Of a stretch of 47,541 nucleotides of DNA, positions 15,903 to 25,600 are shown piece by piece (positions within the stretch are counted from its first letter, which is position 1; each line of letters begins with the position of its first letter). Source of the stretch: an uncultured Oceanospirillaceae bacterium (GTDB taxonomy: Bacteria; Pseudomonadota; Gammaproteobacteria; Pseudomonadales; Balneatricaceae); NCBI GenBank assembly GCA_913057435.1, contig CAJXNY010000039.1:1-47541 (forward strand), in the 5' to 3' direction. Position numbers and translations under genes: made by a program. Below the pieces are notes generated by a model that worked only from the letters and a program-made list of their open reading frames with translations, was not told the DNA's origin and searched no databases.

Positions 15903-17854
15903 GGCTGGTTTTCCTCGGAGTCAGTGTCTAGCCAGCGGGCCAGTTTTTGTTGTACCAGGAAGCCGTCATCGCTTTTCTGGTATTCGCGGCGGATCGCCTG
16001 CAGCAGCTGGGCCGGGGTGACCTGCGGTCGCTGCGGGTTGGTGGTGAGGGCCAGGGCCAGGGCCTGCTGGGCGATGTTGCGGATCTGAGCGCCGGTGATT
16101 TCCAGTCGCTGGCCCAGTTCGCTGGCGCTCAGGGGGGCGGCCAGTGGCACTTTTTCATTCCAGCGTTGCCACAGCTCGGTGCGGGCCTGGGCGTCGGGGC
16201 GGCTGAACTCGATGCTGAACTGCAACCGGCGCAGGAAGGCGCGGTCCAGGTTGGCCTTGAAGTTGGTGGCCAGGATCAGCAGGCCGTTGAAGCTTTCCAC
16301 CCGCTGCAGCAGGTAGCTGACGCCCATGTTGGCGTTTTTGTCATGGCTGCTTTCCACCGTACTGCGTTTGCCAAAGATGGCGTCGGCTTCGTCGAAAAAC
16401 AGGATGCCGTTGTTCTGCTCGACTTCGTCGAACAGCTGGGCCAGGTGTTTTTCGGTTTCGCCAATCCATTTGCTGGCGATGTTGGCCAGGTTGACTTTAT
16501 ACAGTGGCAGCTGCAGTTGCTGGGCGATTGCTTCGCCAGCCATGGTTTTGCCAGTGCCTGGGCTGCCGGAGAACAGGGCCATCAGCCCGGTGTTGCTGCA
16601 GATGCCGCGCTGGTGCAGCAACTGGCGCATGCGGTGGCGCTGCAGCAGTTCATCCAGGTGGGTGGCGGTGTCAGTCGGCAGCACCAGATCCGCCAGCGCG
16701 ACGCGGGCCTCGATGCGCTGGGCCAGCCCGGACAGGCTGAGCGGGGTGCGCGCCAGGCAGGCCTGCAGGGCGGCGTCGGTGGTCAGTCCGGCGGGCTGGC
16801 TGGCCAGTTGCATCAGCACCTGGTTAATCTCGCCAGGGGGCAGGCGGTAGCGTTCGACCAGCTGGTCGCAGTCCAGTGGCGGGCCTTTGCGTTCGGCCTG
16901 CAGCGGCGCGGCCATGGTCTGCCACAGATCACGCTGGCGCCCGGTCTGGCCGGGGTCAACCGGTATGCTGGCGGGTTGCAGGGCGCGCCAGGGGTGGGGC
17001 CAGTCGCGGGCTTCTTCTTCGACGCACCACAGCCGCGCGCCGTCGCAGTCGCTGAGCCAGTCCTGCAGCAGGGCGCGGGCGCAGGGCTGTGTGGCCAGTG
17101 GAACCAAGCCATCGGGCCAGAGCAGGTCGGCGTTGGCCAGGGTGGCAAAGCGCAGGCAGTCGGCCAGCACCAGCTCGGGTTCGCTGAACTGCCAGAGCCG
17201 GTCGTTGTCCAGCTGCAACAGCGGCCGGCCGGCTTCTTTGCTGCACCACAGGGCGACGCTGCGTCGGCCATTACCTGCCGGGCCGATCAGCTGTACCACG
17301 CTGGCGTCGGGCACCTCCGGCGGCGGTAGCAACCGGTGCTGGGGGGCTTCGAGCAGGGACAGACAGCGGTTGGCATCGCTGCTCAGCGGCTGTTCCAGCA
17401 GGTAGCACAGCAGATCAGGGGCGATCTGCAGCGGGCCATCGAGCCAGTGGCTGGCGTTCTGTGGGGTGATGATCAGCCGGTAGCGCAGCAGCGGGCAGTC
17501 CGGGGAGAGTGCCTGCAGGTAACGCTGGCGCTGAGCGTCGTCGTCGGCCAGCAGGTCCAGCAGCCAGTCCAGGCTGGGTTCAGCCTGTTCACGGGGGTTC
17601 ATATCCCGGTAGAGCGGGCGGTAACGGGGGTCGACGGTGGGCAGGGCGCACAGCAGCAGCAGCGCCAGTTGCCAGCGTTCCAGCCCGAACCGCTGGCGCA
17701 GTCGAGCCAGTGCTTCGCTCTGCCCCAGCCCGCTCAGCAGCTGCTGTTTATGCTGCTGCCAGTCGGCGCTGTCCGGTGTCTCCTTTTGTTGCAGCTGTTG
17801 CCAGGCGCTTTCAATCAGCGCGGCCAGGGTATCCAGTTCTGTCTGCAGTTTCAT
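15899..17854 (-). CDS. eCIS AAA+ ATPase (Afp15/Pvc15-like)
   Basis: A 651-residue protein. Residues 1-180 are a helical N-terminal domain. A degenerate first AAA module follows (GPAGNGRRS at about 191-199, with Arg in place of the Walker A Lys). The active AAA module spans about 390-620: Walker A SGSPGTGKT (429-437), KWIGETEKHL, Walker B ILFFDEAD (484-491), sensor-1 ILATNF (527-532), and LDRAFLRRLQF with candidate arginine fingers. Afp15-type ATPases are needed for eCIS assembly and are a hallmark of these loci. The start overlaps the lysozyme gene end (ATGA) and the end overlaps the DUF4255 gene, giving a tightly coupled three-gene operon. Confidence 0.93.
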   Translation of the reverse strand: MKLQTELDTLAALIESAWQQLQQKETPDSADWQQHKQQLLSGLGQSEALARLRQRFGLERWQLALLLLCALPTVDPRYRPLYRDMNPREQAEPSLDWLLDLLADDDAQRQRYLQALSPDCPLLRYRLIITPQNASHWLDGPLQIAPDLLCYLLEQPLSSDANRCLSLLEAPQHRLLPPPEVPDASVVQLIGPAGNGRRSVALWCSKEAGRPLLQLDNDRLWQFSEPELVLADCLRFATLANADLLWPDGLVPLATQPCARALLQDWLSDCDGARLWCVEEEARDWPHPWRALQPASIPVDPGQTGRQRDLWQTMAAPLQAERKGPPLDCDQLVERYRLPPGEINQVLMQLASQPAGLTTDAALQACLARTPLSLSGLAQRIEARVALADLVLPTDTATHLDELLQRHRMRQLLHQRGICSNTGLMALFSGSPGTGKTMAGEAIAQQLQLPLYKVNLANIASKWIGETEKHLAQLFDEVEQNNGILFFDEADAIFGKRSTVESSHDKNANMGVSYLLQRVESFNGLLILATNFKANLDRAFLRRLQFSIEFSRPDAQARTELWQRWNEKVPLAAPLSASELGQRLEITGAQIRNIAQQALALALTTNPQRPQVTPAQLLQAIRREYQKSDDGFLVQQKLARWLDTDSEENQP

Positions 17855-18276
17855 GCGGGGTCATCCTGGTTGCCGGTGCGCATCCAGCGCGCCAGTTCGG
17901 TGGCGCGGCCTTTGACCTGGCGGGCCCAGCGGGAGTCGAGCATCTCGGCGGCAGCACGGCTGTAGTGGCCCTGTTCGATGGCCGTCAGCATGCGGCGAAA
18001 ATGCTGCAACCGGGGCAGACCAAGGTTGAAGGCCATATTGACCAGTACCTGCTGACGCAGCGGGCTGAGCCGGTCAAACCAGCGAAAGGCGCGGCGCAGT
18101 TCGGCCTCGGCGCTGACAATGTCGTTACGCAGCATCAGCCGGGCTTCGGCTTCGCTGATGCCAGCATCGTCCAGGTTACGGCCGATGCCGATGGTCAGTT
18201 TGCCCGCCGTACAACGGTAAGGGGTGAGGCGCAGGCCTTCGTGGCGAATCAGGGTGTCTTCGAGGGTTTCGTTCAT
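17851..18276 (-). CDS. T4-type lysozyme (GH24 muramidase)
   Basis: A 141-residue protein, short but complete for the family. The catalytic pattern E-8aa-C-5aa-T is present: HEGLRLTPYRCTAGKLTIGIG gives Glu13, Cys22 and Thr28, the D/C variant common in phage endolysins. Downstream motifs SEAEARLML and NMAFNLGLPRLQHF match GH24. No signal peptide or membrane anchor is visible, so it would need a holin, lysis, or incorporation in a particle to reach peptidoglycan. It heads the lysozyme-AAA-cap operon. Roles could be particle release from the producer or cell-wall penetration. No strong ribosome site is seen before the ATG. Confidence 0.92.
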   Translation of the reverse strand: MNETLEDTLIRHEGLRLTPYRCTAGKLTIGIGRNLDDAGISEAEARLMLRNDIVSAEAELRRAFRWFDRLSPLRQQVLVNMAFNLGLPRLQHFRRMLTAIEQGHYSRAAAEMLDSRWARQVKGRATELARWMRTGNQDDPA

Positions 18277-18319
18277 GGTCTGGGTCTCATAGGTTGTGCG
18301 GTGAGGCGGAATTTCAGGT

Positions 18320-18345
18320 AAAAAAAATGCCCGCTAAGCGGGCAT
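18320..18345 (-). terminator. Rho-independent terminator after propeller D
   Basis: On the minus strand, ATGCCCGC-TTA-GCGGGCAT (8-base-pair stem) is followed by TTTTTTTT. It lies downstream of propeller D and about 45 bases before the lysozyme ATG, separating the tail/propeller transcript from the lysozyme-AAA-cap operon. Confidence 0.92.
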
Positions 18346-18488
18346 TCGGGATCAGGTGGGTATTCCCGTCGGGCTGGCAGCCTCCTGCGGCCAGCTGACG
18401 TTGAGTGGCATCCGGCAGTGAGTCTCACCGGCCCGGAACAGGCAAGGAGCTGAAGGCGCTGGATGGCTGTGAAGGCACGGATATCGAG

Positions 18489-20021
18489 TTATTCGACATC
18501 TTCAAATGTATATTCAGTTTCAGTGACCTTAATAACGGTCTCGTTGAGCCCAGCAGGCCCAACAACATGGTGGTAAAACGAAGGGATAAAATTCAACTGG
18601 CTGCTTAGCTCAGCGCTAACCTCGTGCAGGCTGTCTTCCGGGGTCACCAGGGTGGAGGTATCGACCCCCCAGATAAGGCCATTGTCTTCAGCGGCATGGC
18701 TACCACCCACGACAACAACTTTTCCGTTGTCATAGTGCGTCATTGCTTGTGGTAATTTATTTTCACTGCTGCTCAAACGTGTTTCTTTAATGATATTCAG
18801 TTGACTGTCGCAGCTGAGGCTATAAACATCATGTACATTACCGTCATCCCAGATTTCACCTGACAGATGAATATTGCCATTATCACTAACTGAAATGGCT
18901 TTCGTCTGATGATTAGATGATGAGCCGATGGTGTGCTGGCTGATCAGTTCAAGTTCTGAGTTATATTTAAATAGGAACCCTTGCTTCCTTGAATTGAATG
19001 TTTCTGAGTGACCACAGACCCAGATGTTGCCATCTGAATCTATTACCATATCTTCAGGTTGTAGCCCTTCGACAGGGGCACCGATAACTGTCTCATTATT
19101 AAGGTCAACTTTATAAATTCCCATGTTGTTTGATTTAAAATAATCATCGTAGTAAAAGGCAAGCGCAATTATATTGCCTGAGTCATCCGCACAAATTGAT
19201 AATATATGAAATGGACTATATGAAGCTTTTGTTGGAGGTATGATTCGGTACGACTTTTTATACGTTAAATCTTCGTCAAGTATTGTTAGGTGCGACCGGG
19301 GATCACTCTCCATGTTGGTACTAGCTGTATAGATATCACCTGATGATCCAGCTGTCAGGTCATGTATATATTGATTACCTCCATCTATAAAAAATGACTT
19401 TTTCATAGACCAGTCATCATTAAATGTGGTGATAGAAAAGTCTGCGCCAGCAACAAAAGTATTATTACTCTTATTTTCAGTTAGTGAGGATGAATTATAG
19501 CTATTAACAGTTGTATCTAATCCTATGTAGCTGAATTCTTTTTCATTTAATACATTTAACGAGGCGTCAAGTTCTAACAGCACCGCTGTTCCTTGATAGT
19601 TTACTGTTTTTTTGCCAATTACTAGCAAATTACCTGATGGCTTCTCCAATACGTCAGTGTAGATACTTGCTGAGCCCGAACCGCTGTAGTTTATCGCCGG
19701 GGGCACGGTGCCCCCTGGATTCCCTGTACCTCCCGGATTCCCTGTATCTCCCGGATTCCCTGTATTATCCGGATTCCCTGTATTATCCGGATCACCGCCC
19801 GGACACGGGTTGCCATTGCAGTCCAGTCCGTCGTGATCGCCGTTGCCGGTGCCGCCCTGGCAGGTGCAATCACTGTTACCGGTTTCGTTGCAGCTGCCGC
19901 AGTGCTGGTGCACGTTGATGGTGGCATTCTGGATATTGAACTGCTGCAGGCAGTCGGGGCTGGCGGTGAGGGTGATGTGCTCGTCGCAGGTGTCTGTGGT
20001 TGTTTCGTTAGTATCGGTCAT
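18489..20021 (-). CDS. Beta-propeller protein D (anchor-linker-propeller family)
   Basis: 510 residues from the ATG at 20021, preceded by AAAGGA; the frame is open further upstream but unconserved there. The anchor closely matches E and F: CDEHITLTASPDCLQQFNI, INVHQHCGSC, CTCQGGTG, DGLDCNGNPCPG. The linker is a GNPDNTGNPGDTGNPGGT repeat (18-base units, 19711-19795). The propeller (residues about 115-470) is closest to that of F: both have NRSNNT/NKSNNT, SGDIYTA and a late GLIWGVDTSTL segment. The gene is AT-richer in the propeller than in the anchor. It ends 143 bases before a terminator. Confidence 0.75.
   Translation of the reverse strand: MTDTNETTTDTCDEHITLTASPDCLQQFNIQNATINVHQHCGSCNETGNSDCTCQGGTGNGDHDGLDCNGNPCPGGDPDNTGNPDNTGNPGDTGNPGGTGNPGGTVPPAINYSGSGSASIYTDVLEKPSGNLLVIGKKTVNYQGTAVLLELDASLNVLNEKEFSYIGLDTTVNSYNSSSLTENKSNNTFVAGADFSITTFNDDWSMKKSFFIDGGNQYIHDLTAGSSGDIYTASTNMESDPRSHLTILDEDLTYKKSYRIIPPTKASYSPFHILSICADDSGNIIALAFYYDDYFKSNNMGIYKVDLNNETVIGAPVEGLQPEDMVIDSDGNIWVCGHSETFNSRKQGFLFKYNSELELISQHTIGSSSNHQTKAISVSDNGNIHLSGEIWDDGNVHDVYSLSCDSQLNIIKETRLSSSENKLPQAMTHYDNGKVVVVGGSHAAEDNGLIWGVDTSTLVTPEDSLHEVSAELSSQLNFIPSFYHHVVGPAGLNETVIKVTETEYTFEDVE
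19711..19795 (-). repeat. 18-base coding minisatellite in propeller D linker
   Basis: About five imperfect 18-base units (plus-strand GGATTCCCTGTATTATCC and variants) encode GNPDNT/GNPGDT between anchor and propeller. Confidence 0.85.
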
Positions 20022-20191
20022 AAATGTCCTTTGGGGCTGAGTTTGAGGCTGATGATCACAGCAGATTGGCCGAGCCAGTACGCTGATTACCAGGGGAGGG
20101 CTGAGCGTGATCATGGGGAGCCGCTGCCTTAGCTTTAACGCTGGCAGCAGCCCGGTATTGCCATGAAGGCGATGGAAGGGTGCAGGTGAGG

Positions 20192-21661
20192 TTATGGTGC
20201 GATGATGTGAATGCTGTGGGTTTCCTGCTGTCCGATGGCGGTGAATTCCACGGTCGGAACGTCGATAGCCTCCATGTCCAGCCACTCTGCCGCCAGGCTG
20301 TCTAGCTGGAAAATGGCCCTATCTATCTGTTCTGAATCCATCTCCTCAAGCAGATAGTTGGTGGCATTGATACTGGCGTCGGATAACAGCAAATCATCCG
20401 GTATCACAGTCAGCATCCCCTCACCGCTATAACCCGTAAAAATCATCCGCCCAAACGGGTCCTGCACCATAGCGGCAAGTGGTGCCACCCTGTGCATGAT
20501 GTGGTGCTGGTGAACCCGGTTCTGGTCCAGCCGCATAGCCATGTAGCCACGCATCACCATGATGCCACCATCACGCAGAGCGGCCAGAGCGGTGGCACCA
20601 GCGCCGATATAGGAGACCCCGATATAGTTAAACTCGCGGTCCAGTGTCAGCAGGCCGTGATCTTTACTATCCACAACATACTGGCCCTGCTGGTTTTCAA
20701 TGATATTTGTCAGTGTGCTGATCTGGTCGCTGGTAATTTCCGCTGCCTGCAACAGTTCCAGCGCTGGACTGAATTTCAGTAACAGGCCATTCATGCCCGT
20801 ACCTTTGTCCGAGTGCCAAAGGTCTCCCACAATCACCAGGTTGCCATCGCTGTCGATCAATAGATCATGTGGTTCACTGCGGTAAAGGCTATTCAGGTAA
20901 CGCCGGGCGACCTGATTCAGCTCTGGGTCCAGCTTGGTAATACAGAGTTTACGGCCATTACTTGAACTGGTGATATAGAGGTTATTGTCGCTATCCATCA
21001 CCATGAAGTTTTCCTTCAGATTGAGGGTTGGATCACGGTACTGGGCGACGACGGTCAGCTGTGCATCCAGCTTCAGACTGACCAGACCCTGTTGACTGAT
21101 GCAGGTCAGGTAGATAAAGCCATTGCTACCGTAGCGAATTCCCGTCACACCGGTATATTTAAGCTGGATGCCTGTCAGTTGCAGGTGGGCATGCTGCAGC
21201 AGGTTGCCATGGCGGTCAAACTGGAATACTTCCACCATGTCCGTGCCTGGGTGGAAGGGGTTATATCCGGCTGCCAGAATCTGGCCTTCGCTATCCACAT
21301 CGACAGCGTTGAAATTTGCACTCCGGTCTGAGTACTGTGTGGTTCCAGTTTCGCTGACAAAGTATTCTTCAAGGCGGGGAACGGGTGGATCAACAGGTGG
21401 ATCAACAGGTGGATCAACGGGCGGATCAACGGGGGGATCAACAGGCCCTGTTCCCGGACACGGATTGCCATTGCAGTCCAGCCCGTCGTGATCGCCGGTG
21501 CCGCCCTGGCAGGTGCAGCCGCTGTTCGCGGCCCCATCGCAGCTGCCGCACTGCTGGTTCACATTGACAGTGCAGTTATGCATGTTGAACTGCTGCAGGC
21601 AGTCCGGGCTGGCGGTGAGGGTGATCGGTTCGTCGCAGGTGTCGGTGGTGTTATCGGTCAT
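20192..21661 (-). CDS. Beta-propeller protein E (anchor-linker-propeller family)
   Basis: A 489-residue paralog immediately left of the phage tail module. The anchor reads CDEPITLTASPDCLQQFNM, NCTVNVNQQCGSC, CTCQGGTG, DGLDCNGNPCPG. The linker PPVD repeats five times (12-base units, 21384-21443). Blades include ILAAGYNPFHPG, GFIYLTCISQQGLVSLKLDAQL, LYITSSSNGRKLCITKLDPELN and LVIVGDLWHSDKG. The C-terminal beta-rich tail has PTVEFTAIGQQETHSIHI. Its first about 60 coding bases and the leader before the ATG are identical in sequence to those of propeller F on the far side of the tail module. Confidence 0.75.
   Translation of the reverse strand: MTDNTTDTCDEPITLTASPDCLQQFNMHNCTVNVNQQCGSCDGAANSGCTCQGGTGDHDGLDCNGNPCPGTGPVDPPVDPPVDPPVDPPVDPPVPRLEEYFVSETGTTQYSDRSANFNAVDVDSEGQILAAGYNPFHPGTDMVEVFQFDRHGNLLQHAHLQLTGIQLKYTGVTGIRYGSNGFIYLTCISQQGLVSLKLDAQLTVVAQYRDPTLNLKENFMVMDSDNNLYITSSSNGRKLCITKLDPELNQVARRYLNSLYRSEPHDLLIDSDGNLVIVGDLWHSDKGTGMNGLLLKFSPALELLQAAEITSDQISTLTNIIENQQGQYVVDSKDHGLLTLDREFNYIGVSYIGAGATALAALRDGGIMVMRGYMAMRLDQNRVHQHHIMHRVAPLAAMVQDPFGRMIFTGYSGEGMLTVIPDDLLLSDASINATNYLLEEMDSEQIDRAIFQLDSLAAEWLDMEAIDVPTVEFTAIGQQETHSIHIIAP
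21384..21443 (-). repeat. 12-base coding minisatellite in propeller E linker
   Basis: Five 12-base units (plus-strand GGTGGATCAACA with single changes) encode PPVD repeats. Confidence 0.9.
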
Positions 21662-21675
21662 AAGAGTGTGCCTTT
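21605..21675. repeat. About 70-base direct repeat, left copy
   Basis: From GGGCTGGCGGTGAGGGTGAT to TAAGAGTGTGCCTTT the sequence is the same as at 39010-39080 (one base differs at the inner edge). It covers the first codons of propellers E and F and their leaders. Both copies have the same orientation and bracket the phage tail module. Confidence 0.85.
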
Positions 21676-21890
21676 GGGTTGCTTGGGTTGCTTGTGGTTA
21701 TTTGAGCCCGGTTGTGTTGGCTCGCTGTAGCGTTGTCGCGGCGCATTCCATGCGTATGGGGCTGGCACCGGTCTGGCCGCTTGCGGCTAGAGGTTAAAAG
21801 TTTTCGGATGCGGGTTGATGCTCGCCGGGTGTACCGGTTCCACAAGGGTGTGGAGCGCTGTGTGGGGGAGGGGTGTTAAAGGCCCCGGTT
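21662..21890. other. Intergenic, no gene seen
   Basis: A 229-base gap between the last tail-module gene and propeller E. It holds the E leader with its AAGGCACACTC region and nothing else I recognise; no terminator stem with a U-run is visible. Confidence 0.5.
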
Positions 21891-22214
21891 TTAGAGGCTG
21901 TCTTTCTCGCGGAACGATGCCTGGTAAATCTGCTCACCTCGGGCGGCAAGGGTGTGGGCAAACTGTAAGAATTCCTGTGGGCTGAATTCAACGTTCTGGT
22001 TATTTGCATCCCGGTATTGAACGGGCTGTTCGGGTAGTGCCAGCGCCTGCGCCAGCATGATCTGCACGGCGGTGTTCATGATCTGCTGGCGGGAATGGGT
22101 ATCTGTCTGGAAGGGGTGGCCTTGCCAGTGGTATTGCGTTTCAAGCTGCTCACTGCGGGCAGCATTGATCTGACTGCGCCGCAACGGGGTCGGGGTTTTG
22201 TGGGTGATTTTCAT
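21891..22214 (-). CDS. DUF4376-like phage tail-fibre accessory protein
   Basis: A 107-residue protein. It has the DUF4376 order: INAARSEQLETQYHWQGHPFQTDTHSRQ, a helical NTAVQIMLAQAL, then VQYRDANNQNVEFSPQEFLQFA and a terminal helix. These domains occur at the C-termini of, or next to, phage tail-fibre and tail-tip genes and are thought to assist fibre assembly or attachment. It is the last gene of the tail module, 20 bases after the next upstream gene. Confidence 0.72.
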   Translation of the reverse strand: MKITHKTPTPLRRSQINAARSEQLETQYHWQGHPFQTDTHSRQQIMNTAVQIMLAQALALPEQPVQYRDANNQNVEFSPQEFLQFAHTLAARGEQIYQASFREKDSL

Positions 22215-22234
22215 GGCGGTCCTGAAACGGGCTG

Positions 22235-22603
22235 TCAGTCAGCCTGTTCGATGGTGAAGGTTTTATCGAGCCAGGCGGGGCCTGCATCTACGCTGATCTG
22301 GTAGCTGCCCGGTTGCTCGAAACTGAGTTCGGGTTGCTGCTCGCAGGGGTATTGCACCCCCTCGATGGTCAGGGTGCAGGGCAGTGGCAGGGTGTCCAGG
22401 CTGTAGTCCTGACGGGGCTTGACGGTCAGGGTGGCCAGGTCAACGTAGCTGTTGAGGCCCGGCTGATGTTCAACCGGCAGGGCCTGCCAGCCTTCCTCAC
22501 TGGCATCCTGCTGGATCTGTGGCCAGTGTTCTGCCGGGCCGTAGCCGATGCAGTCAATCTCGCCACTGGCGGGGTTAAAGGTAACGTAATTAAGCAGGTT
22601 CAT
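22235..22603 (-). CDS. Phage tail-tip associated protein, family not recognised
   Basis: A 122-residue acidic protein starting MNLLNYVTFNPASGEIDCIG. The C-terminal half looks like a small beta-sandwich (LPCTLTIEGVQYPC, FEQPGSYQISVDAG). Proteins with this start and layout often sit between the J-like tip protein and a DUF4376 gene in phages. The start codon touches the stop of the J-like gene at 22603, suggesting translational coupling. Confidence 0.6.
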   Translation of the reverse strand: MNLLNYVTFNPASGEIDCIGYGPAEHWPQIQQDASEEGWQALPVEHQPGLNSYVDLATLTVKPRQDYSLDTLPLPCTLTIEGVQYPCEQQPELSFEQPGSYQISVDAGPAWLDKTFTIEQAD

Positions 22604-25600
22604 TAGCGTCTCAATCCTAAGGCTGTGAGGGTCTGGGCATTGATAACCCCTACTCCCCGGCTATCTACGGTGCGTACTCTCATGTGTACCTTGTAGGTGC
22701 CTTTACCCAGGGCAATTTTAACCATGGTCGAGAAGTGGTCTCCACGGCACTCTCCTGAGTCGTAAATAACATGCGGCCCCACGAACAGTTGCACCTGGTA
22801 AACCGCCCAGGTATCGCCGGGGGCGTGGGCCTTGGTGCCATGGCGTAGCGATGCACTGATCAATACCGGCATATTGTCTTCAGGTATGCTGATGTAGGTA
22901 TGGTGGGTGGTGACCAGGCTGTTGGTTAGCAATATTTCCTGAAAACGGGTACTGCCACTGGGGATGGTGACGGCGTTACCTTGCAGGTGCAGCGTGGTGA
23001 TTGCGGCATGGCCGATCAATGCTTCATCCATCCGCACAATGCCGTTTTTTACCCGAAACGGTGCTTTGGAAACGTGGCCATTAGAAATGGCAAATTCGTC
23101 CGCCGCCAGGATCATCTGGCTAGGGCTACCGGCTTTGGCTGAGAGGCCAATGGAGGCGTAGCTGTTGCCCGCCTGGGCTTTGACGGTCCACATGGACTCC
23201 AGTTTGCCAAACCGGTCGGCATAGGTGCTCTGTTTGGTCTGGACGGAGGCGGCCAGGGTGTGTGCACCATTGGCTGTTGCCTGGGCATTGTTGGCGCTGG
23301 ACTGGACCGTTTCTATCTGCTGGGTGAAAGTCTCTTTGTCATCCGACCAGGCTTCCTGACCTTTGTGCAGGGTCGACAGCTGGCCGTCGTAGTTGGTTTG
23401 CAGGTTGGTAACACGCTGGGCCTGGGCGTTGAGCTTGCCCGCTTCGGTCTGCTGGGTCTGTTCTATGGTGGCGATTTTGCCATCAAATTTACTCTGTACC
23501 GTCTTGATGGACTGGGCGGTTGCGGCAATATCACTGGTATGGACACTCTGCTGGCTTTCAACCAGGCCAATGCGCAGGTTGTGTTCCCCTGCATTGGAAT
23601 ACAGATCCGGGATCAGGCCGATCGGTTCGCGCAGTTCCTTGGCCAGCTGGCTGTTGAGGATTTTTGCCTCCAGCCCGGCGGAGGCTTCACTGAGGATAAG
23701 CTCTTCCGTTCCCCAGACATCGTAGGCGGCAATGCGTACCTGGTAGGGCCGCTCGTCATCGGCGGCGATCGGGATGGCAATATTGGTGGTTTTACCCTCT
23801 ATCCGTGGGCTGGCCAGGGTAACTTTGTCGGCCTGATCAAACTCGGCTACAGCATAGTAGGCAAAGTAGCCCGCCAGGTCAGGGGCGGTGCTGGGGGCAA
23901 AAAACACACTCAGCATACCGCCCAGCCCCATCACATCCTCGATGGTGACCGCAGCCGGTGGTTCATTGCGTACCGCCAGTGAGGCCGGGGCAACGGAGTA
24001 AACACCAGCGGCACGGCCCCACACCTGCAGGGTAAATTCTCGGCCACAGCCCTCGCTGCGAGCGGTATCAGCACTGTAGCTGAACTGGGGTTCGGTGAGG
24101 GCTTGCTGATGGTAGATGCGACCGTCGCCATCGACCACGTGGACGCTGTAGTCACAGCCGATCAGCGGTTCCCAGACAAACTCAGCGACTGGTCCATCAA
24201 ACGGGGTGGCCAGCCGCAGGCCCTGGATTACCGGCGGGTTGTCCAGCTGTTCGCCGGGCACGGTGTGCATCACCGTCCAGGGGCCCAGGCCATCAAGCAT
24301 AACTGCCGCCACACGGACCTGCATGGCCTGGGGACGTACATCCAGCAGGATAGATGGGCGACTGGCACGGCCTGCAAACTGCCAGTCGGCTTCTCCGTAG
24401 GCATATTCCACCCGATACTGGCTGGTATTGCGCAGTGGGTTCCAGCTGACCAGCAGAACCGGGTCAGCCAGGGTGCCCTGGTGACGAATCTGCAGACCGG
24501 TAATGTCCAGCGAGTTGCTGCCTGGCGGTTTGGGCGGAATGGGCGCGGGTAGCAGATCAGGGTTATACACCGCCGGGTTATCGTACTCGCCGGTCAGTTC
24601 CATGCTGTATTCGCCGGCGGCGCGTACGGTGCGGATTTTAACCGGCAGGCCCAGTGACTCGGCATCGTCAGCAAACAGGAAGTTGCTGGCAAACTGGCTG
24701 GCATGGGTGGCCGGGGTGCGGATGCTGGCATTGTGGTCTGCGGGCAGGCGTACAGTGTATTCGTCGTCGCTGCCTGCTACCTGCCAGGGGCCCTGCAGTT
24801 TGCCGCTGGCATCGGGGATGGCCAGCCAGCCACCTTCACTGCGCACGGGCTCGCTGAGGATGAGGGTGCGGCCGTCGCTGTCGACTTCCAGTACGGTGCC
24901 ACTGATACCCCACTGGGGGTATTCATGGCTGACCCAGACGGTGTCGCCGTACTGTGGCAGGCGGCCGCTGAGTTCGGTTTTCCAGCTGACCCGGCGGTTA
25001 CGAAACTCCCGGGCAGCGGCGATCCGGTGGCCCACTTTGCGGGCCTGTTCCTGTTCGGTACAGCCACGCAGTTTTACCCGGTGGGGGCGTTCAGTCTGGC
25101 CGGTAACGCTGCACAGAACAGTGGCCGGTTTCCAGCTGGTACGGTCGGTGTATTCAATCTCAATCGAGTCGTAGCCCCATTCATCATAGGTGACATATTC
25201 AATATTGAAGGAGTTGGCGACGATGTCAGCCATGCCGTAGCTGTATTCGGGCTGCTCTTCAATGTCCCGGCGGATGGAGAACAGCCCTCCGCTGAGGATG
25301 GGCTTGGCATTATCGACACTGCACAGTTGCTGCAATACGCTCCACAGTTTTCCCGGGGTATCGAAAATGCCATCAAAATAAACGCCTTCGTCGTCGAACT
25401 GTTGGGCAACCGCGGCAATCTGTGGCAGGTTCAGCTGGGCATCGGTAAAGCGTCCACCCCAGTGGGACATGATCGCATCACAGAAGGCCCAGGCCGGGTT
25501 GCGGGTCACCTGAGGCTCATTCCAGCCCACCTGAGGTTGCCAGCTGAGCAGTTTGCGCTGGGCACGCAGGTTGATTTTTCGCTCTGACTGACGGGAGAGC

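Noticed and set aside
15947-17329. Long plus-strand frame (460 residues)
   Set aside because: It is the antisense shadow of the AAA+ gene in GC-rich codons; it has no recognisable domain, while the minus strand has Walker motifs.
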